DNA of 64,000 nucleotides from positions 13,848,001 through 13,912,000 of the forward strand of contig NC_134373.1 of assembly GCF_035582795.1 (NCBI RefSeq), given 5' to 3'. Positions 13,201 through 25,200 of this stretch are shown here, piece by piece (within the stretch, counting starts at the first letter, position 1; the number at the start of each line of letters is the position of its first letter). This stretch comes from Mycteria americana. Lineage: Eukaryota; Chordata; Aves; Ciconiiformes; Ciconiidae. Under the pieces are notes generated by a model that made no database searches, was not told where the DNA came from, and was given only the letters and a program-made list of their open reading frames with translations. The position numbers and the translations under genes were made by a program.

Positions 13201-16200
13201 AGTTTCAAATTTAGTATTTCCAACCATTCTCAGCTAGTATAAACATAAAGTGAGAACATTGACATGTATTTTGGGAGTTTGGAATAGGATGACAGCAGAC
13301 TTGACTCGCTGTTGTTATTTTGGCCTTTTATCTTCGTCTGTTTCTGTGCTTTTTTTACTAGTTCATCTCGCCCCCAGCACAAACATGCTTTCATCTGTCC
13401 TCCACAGGAGACAGAAGCAATTTTGCTGCCTCTGATGTTTCTGACATCCTACCAGAGGAGATCGAAGAGGATGTGAAGGCTGCTGCCGAGATTTCCATGG
13501 GGACAGAAGTGTCGGAAGAAGATATAAACAACATAATCCATCTCTGTGATCAGGTATGTACATGTGGATGAATAGCAATAGGAACGCCACTTTAGTTAGC
13601 CATATCAGAGCCTCTTTACCAAGGAGAGGCTTTCGCAGAGCGTTGCTAACACACTTTTGATGGCAGTGATGATTCCTATATTGTTGCTCTCCTGATGTAC
13701 AGACATGAGGGTGCACAGTCACTACCTCATCTGAGCCATCTCAGACTGTTGATGTCTGCACAAAGTCTTCCAAAAGTAGCAGTCTTACTTTTGGTTGGAA
13801 TTTTGGCATCATTGTGCTTTTCAGTCCTTGAGATAATGCTACTGTATAGCTGCTTTTTAGTCTGTCACTTTTGAAGCTAGGTGATAAACCCTGGGTTAAA
13901 AGTGGAGCACTGAAGCCCCAGAAGAGTTAGGAGCCCTGTCCTGCTCTCATCTAGATTGTATGTGAACTCCCTCTGACTTCAGTGGTGCCATTTGGATCCC
14001 TTTGTGACTTTACAAGGGAGTGGCAGGGTTAGTAGTGAGTTCCTGTTCTTGGTCTAGACCGGGCTGCTTTTGTATGCGCATTCTAATTGTGTGTATTTGT
14101 ATGGAACAAGTAAAGAGCATTTATCCCATTTCAAGAGAATGGTGGCAAAGATTTATGTGAAAACTGAATGTTCCAGGGTTTTGTCCTAAAGAAAATGTCC
14201 TTACTAAGTATTTTTGTTCTGCTTCACTGTCTTTGGCATGTTGTCAGCTCTTTTATCAGGAGCTTTGCTGAGAAAATAAGTTGCGTAAGGGAATGAGCAG
14301 TACAGATCCGATACACTTAGTGGATGGAGCTCTGTTCTGGGAGTATGCTCTATGTAAAGCTTTCTATAACTCTGGCTCATGGTTGTCTGTGCATTTTGCA
14401 TTTTGTTAGTCTCCTTCATTGAATTCTCAGCAATTCCTCATTTCAATATATTTAGCTCTTAGTATTTGTTGGTCAGCTAATACTGATTCCTGTAACCAAA
14501 CTCTGTCTGTGCCAGGTGATTGAAATCTCTGAGTATCGGACACAGCTGTACGACTACCTAAAGAACAGAATGATGGCCATTGCTCCTAATCTCACCATCA
14601 TGGTGGGTGAACTGGTTGGAGCGAGGCTCATTGCTCATGCAGGTGGGTTACACTGATCAGTGTAAATCAAGCTTAGATGACCTCATCAGAGGTTTTCTCT
14701 GAGGAGCTGGTCAGCTAAAAGCATTATGCAAGGCACTAATGAATATCTCATGGTAAAGGGGGGAAGGTAGCTCTTGAGGAATCTGAGAATATCAGCGTGA
14801 GCTTGGTAGTAGTCTGTGATGATGAAGTTCTCAGTTGGCCTGAATTCTTTTTGGAGTATGAGGGCAACTTAAGTCACTACCTCTTCTGAGATGCTTACTG
14901 AGCCTCCTGCTGATAGTCCAGTCAGTTCTGAGGTAAAATGCTGACAAACTGGCATTAGGCTTTTACAGTCAGACTGGCTCAAGGTGTAGCAGCCTTATTT
15001 CAGTTATCTATGCTGCGGTTCTGTGATTACAAGTTCTTGCTGCCAGACTTTGTCAGGACTAGGCATTATTCCAGTGGAATATGTTTTATTGAGTCAGCCT
15101 TCTTTCTTGTTGCTGAAATCAGACCAAGACAGAGTTAGTTGAAGCATGAAAGACTGAAATGGCTTACCTGTCCTTCAGGAAGTGAACATGAAGCAGCTCT
15201 CAGAAACAGGTGGCTCTGAGCTTCCTACTTTTGAATAGTGTAGGAATCTAGCCTGCTTCTCTAGCTGCTCCTCTGACAAATTACTATTGCTGTGTCACCT
15301 CCTTCTAGGTTCCCTCTTGAATCTGGCAAAACATCCAGCTTCAACGGTTCAGTTACTGGGCGCTGAGAAGGCACTCTTCAGAGCACTGAAGACTAAACGG
15401 GACACACCTAAATTTGGCCTTATCTATCATGCTTCCCTAGTGGGACAAAGCAATACCAAAAACAAAGGAAAGGTGAGTTGCAGAATTGTTTACCAGCTTG
15501 GCTTTTTCCAGAGCATGAACATCTGGATGACATGGCTTGAGCTTCACAGTGAGGCTCTTTGATGGCTTGCTTTACTGTTGTGCTTCATGGTTACGTGGAA
15601 AATGCCACTGTCCCACAAATCTTTAGATGTCATTCATTCCTGTTTGAAAAAGCAAACGGGATTGTCCATTTGACACATCTGAGTAATAACAGATGTATTC
15701 CTGCTAAGTTATGATGTAACACTGGCTTTCTCAAGGGGTATGTTACTCCTTTCTTCTACATGACAGTAAACTAAGCTGTTACTGGTCAGCTAAGGCTTGA
15801 AAATTGACTCTTGGTATTGTGCTAAAGCTAGTAACTTTTGTGGCTTGCTTTTAAAGAGCTTAGGTTTTTATAATGCAGGTGGATGAATATGTGTTTGAAT
15901 TGTTGAGAAAGCTATCCAGCTGGAAATTACACCTCAAACTAACCTGATCTAAAGGTTGGGGTAGAGTGGGATATGTATAATTAACTTGCTGTCTCAGATG
16001 TTTCCCTCTATCAAGAAAATAAGGTGTTACATTAACAGTATTTCAATGTTAAAAGAATGATGTACTAATTGATTTTTGGACTAAACACTGCTAGTAAATG
16101 GTTACTTTGTTCTTTTGTGGGTACGATTTCCAGATCAGAGTGAATCATTGCCTTATGTTAAGTCTTAGCATTTAATATTCTTTTTGGCTTTTCCAGATTT

Positions 16201-19200
16201 CTCGAATGCTGGCAGCTAAGACTGCCTTGACAATTCGTTATGATGCCCTTGGAGAGAATACCAGTGCCGAAATGGGAGCTGAGAACAGACTAAAAGTAGA
16301 GACAAGACTGAGGCTTTTGGAAGAGAGAGGGGTAAGTCTAGCAGAGGGCTGCATGAAGCTGACATTCTTGTTTATGGTATGATTTTCTGATGCACTGCTT
16401 TCTGAGTCTTTTCCCTTCACTCAGTTGTGTGATCTAGTGTCATTCTTATTCTGTAGTTTCTCCCAACCTCAGCTGGAACAGTAGGGTTTGTAAGCTGGCT
16501 GCATCCATTTGTTTGTATGTCAGTTTTTCTTGTTTACATGCCTGTCTTCATTTATATTATACTGAAAAATCTTGATTCTGAACAAGATGAGTAACATCAT
16601 ACCTTTACGTTCTACTACATCTCTGTATTAATTGCAAAGATTGCTTTTTACTTCATAGCTTCTTTCTCTTCACCTTAGAAGAAAGCGCATTTGGGCGTGT
16701 CGTGTGTTTCCCCCCCCCCCCCCATTTTCCACCATGGTTCCCCAAAACCTGAACACTGGTGATGCTTAGTCTTAAGGAGCTTTCTCTGTAGCTAAAGCAA
16801 GATGTTATTCTGCAAATTGCTGCATTGCCCTACCATCGCCTAATGCATATCCTGCCTCTCTGTACCTGCTGTTCCATCTGTTGCTATCAGCACAGCATGC
16901 TGGGAGAACGTAGAGTTCACATTCCTCTTTTAGGTGGCATGCCTGCTGCATGTGATCTTGTAAATGATGACTAGGTTCAGCCTTCCAAGCTAGAAATTCT
17001 GATACTAATGCTGTAGTACTGGCATTGCTAGAACAAAAAAAAAAAATCCAGAAAAACCTGCCTGCTCCTCCTTGAGCATTTCATGGGAGGTGATGCTTCC
17101 CATCAAAACAAAGGCAAGGAGGCATGTTAATACCAAAACACAAACTGATCACCTGACAAGTACAAATTTAATTCAAATCCAGTTTGGGGCCTGTATTGTG
17201 GTTTTAAGGTTGGCTTTATGCCAGGCATAGGGACCTGCCCTGACACGCAGTTACCCTTGCAAAAAAAGAAAGTGTGCACAAATTTGTGCTGGTCTTGAGA
17301 ATTTAGACATATGTTGTTGTATGTCATGTGGCTGTGGTATTTTTGATCCAGAACTAGATGCCCTTTAATTGAACTGGGCTCTTGAAGAGCAATATTAGAA
17401 AGGGACATGCCTTTCTCACCCCACTTACCTCCCTGTCACTATTCTACTCCCAGGTGTAAGACTCATACAGGTACACAAGAGCCTGACCAATAATATATGT
17501 CTATCTTTACATTTTTAATTCCTTTCAAGAGCTGTAGAATTTGTGTTGTGAATTGTTTTCATTATGAGTAGATTTGTTTTTCACTTCTAAATTTTTCTTG
17601 TAGATAAGAAGAATAAGTGGCACTGGAAAAGCCTTGGCTAGGACAGACAAGTATCAAAACAAGAGGTGAATAGTTTTTCCTTTCAGCTTGGCTGAGTATA
17701 AATAACTCTCCCATGGTTTTATTTCTGAGAAGCTTTTTGGTTGTGGGCTGAGTTGACTTAAGATCCAGAAAACATTTTCTGTGCTCTTAAACACTAATGA
17801 CAAGTCCCATTGCTAATGGGAATTTCCATTTTCCTGCATTTCACAGTTGCAGTAAAGCCAGTGAACTGGAGAAACAGTCCTGATTTTCTAGTAGTAAATT
17901 ACTGACATCATCAGATAAGTATATTTAGGTGCTATCAGCATCAGCCCAAAAAGTGGAATAGTTTGGGGAGTTAATATGTAGTAGCTTTATTTAATACAAG
18001 TCTGAATAAATTAAATTTGAGGAAATCAGTGTTTGAATTAATGGAAGCTGTCCTAGAGACCTACTTAGTCTTATTCTTAGGAAAGAAAAAAGCACCACTT
18101 GTTTTGAGCAAAGCTTCATCTCCTTGTTTAGGTCCCATATGTGATAAGTAATATGTGTCTTAAGCAATAGATAGGGTCTGTACTCTGGATGCTGTTAGAG
18201 CAGTTTCTGGTGCCCTAAGTGACACTGTAAATTGCAACTGGGACAGCTGAACATCTAAGGATTGAAACAGGTTATTATTAGTCTGAGCTGTGACATCTGG
18301 GTTTTTCACTTAATTTGGTTGCAGGCTTCTTAGCTTGGCCTGCTTATTTTGCTGAACCTTCGGCATAGACGGGGCAAGTGCTCAGCAAAACCAGGGCTGG
18401 GTGCTAGTTCTGTGAGAAAAAAATAGCACTGTTGCACCCATCTGGAGTCCCCAAACATCCTTCTCAAGCCTAGCTGTAACTTTCGTTTCCATATGCTAGG
18501 CATTTCAAAGTGTAGCGATGGCTGTGATTTCTGGAGCAGCTTTTGAAAAGACAGTGTCAGTAAATGAAGCATCAGGGCGTGTAAGGAGGCAGTAGCTTAG
18601 GGAGGAGGGTGTTGAGGAGACTACATGCATGCAGGTTTTTGACCTCTTGAAATGAGGAGTCATGAATTCCTGCCAGGACATGTTCCTACTGTTAGACATG
18701 CTCTGCAAATGTGTCTAGGCTTGGGGGAGAGACTGAAGATAATTCCTGGTTGTTTGGCTTAGTCTGGCTGCCTAAAAGGGAAACTGACTCAGTCCCTGTC
18801 AAACTGTCCTTGTAGTACAAAAATGGCAGTATTGCTGCTTCATGGAGATTGTTTGAAGGGCTAAACTAGTGTTTTAAGGAGATTAGCAAGAATCTCTTAG
18901 TCTTGTATGGAACTATGGATCTTGTATGAACTAGCTAGATCAAAGTAATGTTTCAGAAGTTAATTGTGAGGTAGTTTTTAGACATGAGGTTCAAGTGAAG
19001 CATTTCAGTATGCTTTCCAAAAAAGATGTGAGAGAGTGCATTACCTATCTTTGGCATGTTTATTTGCTGATTTTTTTTTTTTTTTTTTGTAGTAGTGGTA
19101 ATAGTATTTTGACAATGACGAGGAAGCCAGTGAGCTCTTGCCTGGGTTTAACTGAAGCAGAGTCTACTGTCCGCAAAAGGCTGCGTAATCAATTTCTGTA

Positions 19201-22200
19201 AAGCAATATGCAGTGTTCATACCCATAAGAATAATTTCTGGTGCATAGAGGATGAATTGATGGTACTGTCTGCTAGCATTACCACACGCTTACCAGTCTA
19301 GTCGCTAGTCTCAGTTGCTTTTGTAACCTGTGCAAGGTAGCTACTTCAGATTCCTATTTTAGAGAAGTTGAGATGCTCAGTATGTGGCTGGGGGCGGGGG
19401 GAATAGTTTAGGCATACAGTTTTAAAACTTTCTCCTTCAGTAGGAATTCCGTTCTGAATGAGTAAGAAAAAAATTGCTTCGTTGCTAGAAGCATTAGATG
19501 ATTCAACTGTGCCTGAAAAGGTCCAACTAAAGAGCACTGGGTTTCGGGGCAGCTGGTTCTCTGCAGCCTGTAGAGGAGTTTGGGACTGAACAAAGGAGCA
19601 TGCAGTATTCAGGAAGAGGTACTTTCAGACACAGATTAGGTATTCGCATGTCCCTTAAAGTCAGTGATACAAGTGATACAGAGATGAGCCATAGTGTTAC
19701 CCTGCCTTGTGGGTTGTGCCCTGTGAACGTAATGGTGGAGAGGCAGTGCAGAAAAAGTAAAAGCTACTTCTAATCCTGTATATATATTACCCTTAAGGTA
19801 TGCTTATATGGACTTGCCAAACTGTAGGGAGCTATGCTTGTGACCATACACAGCTGATAGGCTTTCAGCAGCAGAGGGATCAATCTAATGGGTAATTTAA
19901 GTGCTCTGTAGAGCCTTGAACAGATATAAACCAGAACCCAACTCTTAACTGTTATCTTCTGTTCAGATCAGACAGTTGTACTTCGTGGGGTATCTCCTGT
20001 AGTCATGATTACTGATGAACGATTCATGTATTTGAAAAAGGGGCTCACTACCTGTAGATGCTTTGTTAGATGAGCGAAATTGATTTGCGACTATTCTCAG
20101 GAGGTTGTGTCAGAAAGTTTATGTTCAACTGCAGGATCTTACCTGGGGGCTAGCTCTTCTTTTTGTTACTTAAACTGACTTGTTTTCTTCATTACAGCGA
20201 AGTAAAAATATTTGACCCATCTGGTGACTCTACGCTTCCTGCTGTTTCAAAGAAACGCAAAATTCAGGAGGTAGAAGAACAAGGCACAGAGGTTGCTGTG
20301 AAAGCAAAGAAGTTCAAAGCGGAGATGAAAGGTTAGTTGCTGCCTCTGTGCTGCTGGCGTGTCGCTGTATGCATCGTGCAGTGGGGCTTAACATTTACAG
20401 CCAGCCACAATACCTGGTTATTCTCCATGACAGTGGAGTGTGACAGTATTTTTTTTTTTTTTTAAATCCTTTATGGACTGACACCAGACTGCAGTCAATT
20501 TACTTTAAATATCTTCTTTTAAACAGTTGTGAGCATATAAGAACATATAAAAACAAAACTCTACTCATATTCTTCTTGCAGAATTTCTTACTCAGCAGGT
20601 TTGTATTTAGTGGGCCTCAGTATCTTGAAGACAAAAAAGGTCCTCTGTAAACCAGAACTTGCCCAGTTTTCTTTAAAGAATACTGTTTTATTCTGTATAG
20701 AAATGTTTTCTGGCATGTTTCAACATATAAACATTGAATGTCAGAATTTGAGGTGAAATGACACTTGGCAATTTTGGTCTGAATGTACATAATGCATGAA
20801 CAATTGTTATTCTCTGGAGAGCTAAAACTGAACTATGGCCACAGTTGTTCTTTTCTTGTCTAAGTTACTGTGTGAAGGAAGAGTTTGGACTGCAACTTCA
20901 AAATAATCTGGTTGTATATTATGGTTCATTTTGAGAAACATTCTCTCTTCTCTTCAGTGTGCACTTCAGCACCTCTAAATGGCTAGCCTAATATTTGCTA
21001 TGATAGTGGAGTACCCAGTGTGTAACTTGGGAGGGGAAAAAAAAGGAAAAGGAAGATGACTTCAAGTCACTGCTGTGAGACCCCCGAGCCAGATCTGGGC
21101 ATGAGTTACTCCCAAGTCTTGTCAGCTACCTGTGCCTGCAGCAGGTGAGGGCTGTCAGAGCCTTCCCTTTCTGCCCTTCTCTGTGCTGCTGTGTTCTAGA
21201 GTATCAGAGTGTAGTTATGCTTGTTCTGTACCTCTTCATGCTCAGATGACGCTGAAGTGTGATCTTTCCACACGTGGGTTGGTTCATGGTGTCTGTGTAC
21301 ATGGATGGAGCAACTTGTAGGAACCTAAACTTAGCTGAGAATTAAAGTTACACTGGAGGGAGAAAGAATCCTTTGTGGTATAAAGCTGAGATCTATGTCC
21401 CAGCTTGTTCTCTTGTATTTATCGTAATGAGACAAGGACACATGAGGACTTTGGAGGCCTGAACTTTGCCCATTTGTTTTTTTGACAATGTGGGTGTTCT
21501 CACAGCTACTGCTTTTGATAATCTTTTGAACTAACTTCCCTTACTATAGTCTCCGAATTGTTCCCTTGGGCTTGCCTTGCGTTATCAAAGCAAGTGTTGA
21601 CATCTCACAGGCATGAGCTGCTTGCAGGTAAAATACTACATTCATTTCCAGCCTGGTCTCTTCCAGTATGAGGAGGATGTTTCAGTTCATAAATATATTA
21701 TTCAATGGTTCATGCTTTTATACACAAAACCTGCTTGTGTTTGCTTCCTTTGCTTTATTGAGCATTGATAACCTTCTGGTTTAGGGGCTGGGTGCAGCTT
21801 AGCAGGTATCCTTGAGCTACCAAGAATTATTGAGCAGTAGATGGTGTTCAGAATACTTGTGGACTACTGAAATCTGTGCTGGCTGTTTTGTTGGTGTGGT
21901 GGGGTTGGTTTTTTTTTGTTTTGTTTTTAAAAAAACTTACCAAAACCTGAAGTACAGGATTCAGATGTGTTGCTTTTCTTCCTGAAAAGATAGGGCATCC
22001 TTCAGATGTGTGGTTCATAGCTCCTGCTTTTTCGCAGTTCTTCATATCAACTGGGTCATTTTATTTGGAGACTTGGGGTGTTAAAACTAACTGTGCCAGT
22101 TGCTTCAGACTATGGAAGAAGTGTTTTCAGAGAACTTACTTATATCACTTGTATGCAGAACTAATCCCTTCAGCCTGTCCTCTTGAACCCTTTAAAATAG

Positions 22201-25200
22201 CACTGCCCCTATGTTTGCAAATTCTTGTATTTGACCACCCAGCAAAGTACATGGATTTCCCCGACACAGGCTAGACAGACCATGACCTTGCTCTTTTCCA
22301 ATATGGTTGGTGTGATTGTAAAGCGTGCTAGAAGGGGGGTGGTGGTGGTCTGAGAAGTTTGAGTAGTTCATTAAGTTCCGTAATACACAGAAGAGTGCAG
22401 AGGAGGTCCCAGCGTTAAGATTTATGTTGCGTGTCCACTTGAATATCCATGAGCCTTTAATTTCTGCTGTTCTTGGCTCTATTCTTTTTGATGCAGTGCT
22501 CTGTTAAGCTTTTCCCTGGTCAGAGATTACACATCCAGACATAGTGTTGTGAAAGAAGTCTCTGCCCCCTCCTTCCCCATGCTGTTTGTGCAGCTGCATG
22601 ATAAATGGGGGTGGTGGAAATGCAGCCCAGGGAAAAAAAGGAGTTCCTCAACCAGATCAATTTTGATCCAATTTGTATTACAAGAGGAAGGTAAGGGAGT
22701 AAGGGACAGGAATAAGCTGGGAAGCTGCCACTGAAAAGTGATGTAAATGTTACTGCAAGATGAGATGTGTGGCGTTTTCTCTCTCCCTGTTTGGGGTGCA
22801 TGTATAGGATAGGATATAGGAACTGGCAGGGGGGTTGGGGGTGAGGCATGACTTCAAACCACTTTCACCTTTTACACCTAAAAAGAAACCAAGCAGAAGG
22901 ATAGTACCTGAAACAAGTTATAATCCACTTAAGGAGTTGTCTGTTAAAACCTGTTTTAATGGTGGGGGAAGGGAAATAGGACAGGTATTTTTGTGACTAC
23001 AGTTTTTGAAGTTGAATGTGGCTAGACAATGCATACCACCAACAGGGCTAGCCAGTGCCCCCAATGAAGCGCTCAGCTTGTGTTTAAGCATCAGGATATA
23101 GTAGCAGCTAGTCACTTGGAAAGGTCTCTCTTGAAAAGAGAAATATCATCTTAAATTAATGGAGTGAACCCTGCCAGACACAAAGCCTTAAATGACAGCA
23201 ACATCATGACATGGTGTCTTTAGTGATAGGCAGTGTGACTTGATTCTGTACATGCGGAGTATCATGTGGAGGAGGGAGGGTACCTCAGGCTGGTGTGTAA
23301 AAGCTTAGAGGAAACTGGTGGAAAATGGGTGAGTGGAACTACTGCTGGTGATCTCCGGCACTGCACAGGGCCATCAATCAAACTGCTCTTCTGGGCGCTG
23401 CTTTTTGTGCCTTGGTGCCTGATAGCAAGAGCTGTTGGCATTCTTGTCAGCTGCTGTGAATCACAAAGAAACCCCACTGGGCTTGAGTGACTTAGAAGTG
23501 TTGCACCCAGAAGGAAAAGACCAGCACCTCTGGAGTCTTTATCCTCATTCTGCCTAGGTACAAATATGTGAAATCTTGTGATGAGCTTTGCTAGAAAGCA
23601 GCAACTGAAATCTTCAGGAATGTGTCTGCTGCTAGCTGTGAGAAGTGACAGTGCCTATGAGTTCACAGTGCATCATCTGTGGTTGTAAATTGCGACAGGT
23701 TCCACTGCCTGGTGTGTCAGACTTGATGACACATAGGGTAATAACAAGAAGTTATTTTTCCAAGGTTACCACCCAACATTTTGCTTGAAAATGCATAGCT
23801 TGCCAATCCAGCTGAGTGAAAATGTGTCACATAGCAAAATGTGATGCGTGTGCTCCTGTTGTACTGTATGACTTTAATGTAGTTTATGCTTATTTTTCAG
23901 CTACTTTTTATTTCCCTAAGTCATACATAGGGAGGTGAGAATACTTATTTGTACATATGTTTTGAATACTTTATGCTTGCACACTGCTCACTGTGAATGA
24001 TGTGTATGGCAGAATCCACTTACAATTATATTTACCAGTTCCTTTATCTGGAATCCTTTGCTGTTTTGCTTCTGGCATTTTTTTAATGTCAGAAAACTGC
24101 ATGTGTTAGCTGGCTGTATTTTCCTGTAGACACGTCTAGAAATTTTTTACCCTGAAGCCAATTTTTTGTCTGAAGCTTATGTTAGAGGCAAAGATTGAAG
24201 TGTATTTTTGACTCGTATAATCCTTCTGCTGCCTTGAGGAACTAAACTTGTGACAAAGTACAATCAAGATGTTAGGAGGTTGTGTCTTTTTGGTTTTTTA
24301 TAATTGCACCGGTTTTGTTTCTGTTCTTTTTGTAAATCTTTTTTGAGTCACACCTCCAGTAGCAACTGTACACACCATAAACACCACTGGTTTCGGCATC
24401 TCAGTTTTGTAGCTACTGAAGGACAATGGTTGCTACGTCATGAACTTACTCGTGAGTACTACATACTGAGAAACTTGGTATCCAGCACTGACTCAGTTGT
24501 GCAAATAAATTTAACTTGGGTATGCTCCAGTAACAGCCTGGTTATTGCATAGGCTGTCAGCTTGGTAATGACTTCTGCTTCATTTCTTTACCTAGAGATT
24601 CCTAAGACTGTGGTATGTATTCTAGAAAATGGGTGGTAAATCATAGTGCCTTTACCACTGTGATTAGGTAGGCCAGCTGTTGACGTTCTGAAAAATAAAT
24701 GTAAGAGGGCATTAGTAAATCTTTCCTTGGGTTAACATTCCTCTCAGCTTATATAAATAATTCAATTCCTGTCTTCCAGGGCAGGAGAGAGTTTCTGCTT
24801 TTGCATTAAATGCTTTGTGTTAGCTCAGCATTAAGAGATCTTTGTGTTTGCCAGTCTAAATGGTTAAGAAAACTGGTCTGCTGCTTAGCAGATTTCCAAC
24901 ATCAGGATAGGGAAATCAGTTGTGAACAAGCTACTGCTGGCTGAACACATTCCTAATGTGGGTTTGAGTCCTTCCACTGCTCTTGTGATGCTGGTGAAAA
25001 TATTTGCCAAACTGTGGACAGTCTTGTTTTCAGAAAGAGTACTTGAAGGTAATTTGGCAGACAAATGAAAACATGCAAGCTTGTCTCAAACTTTGGGAGC
25101 AGCATATAGGAGTGGTGTTTGTACCAGATGTGAATAGTGCTGTCTGAACTCTGTCACTTGTGTCTTAGGTAGTTGTGTATTTTGATTGTAGCAGGGAGTA

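Noticed and set aside
20015-20090. snoRNA-like CTGATGA box in intron 12
   Set aside because: The purine at the first C-box position is missing, and no D box with a stem follows at a suitable distance.
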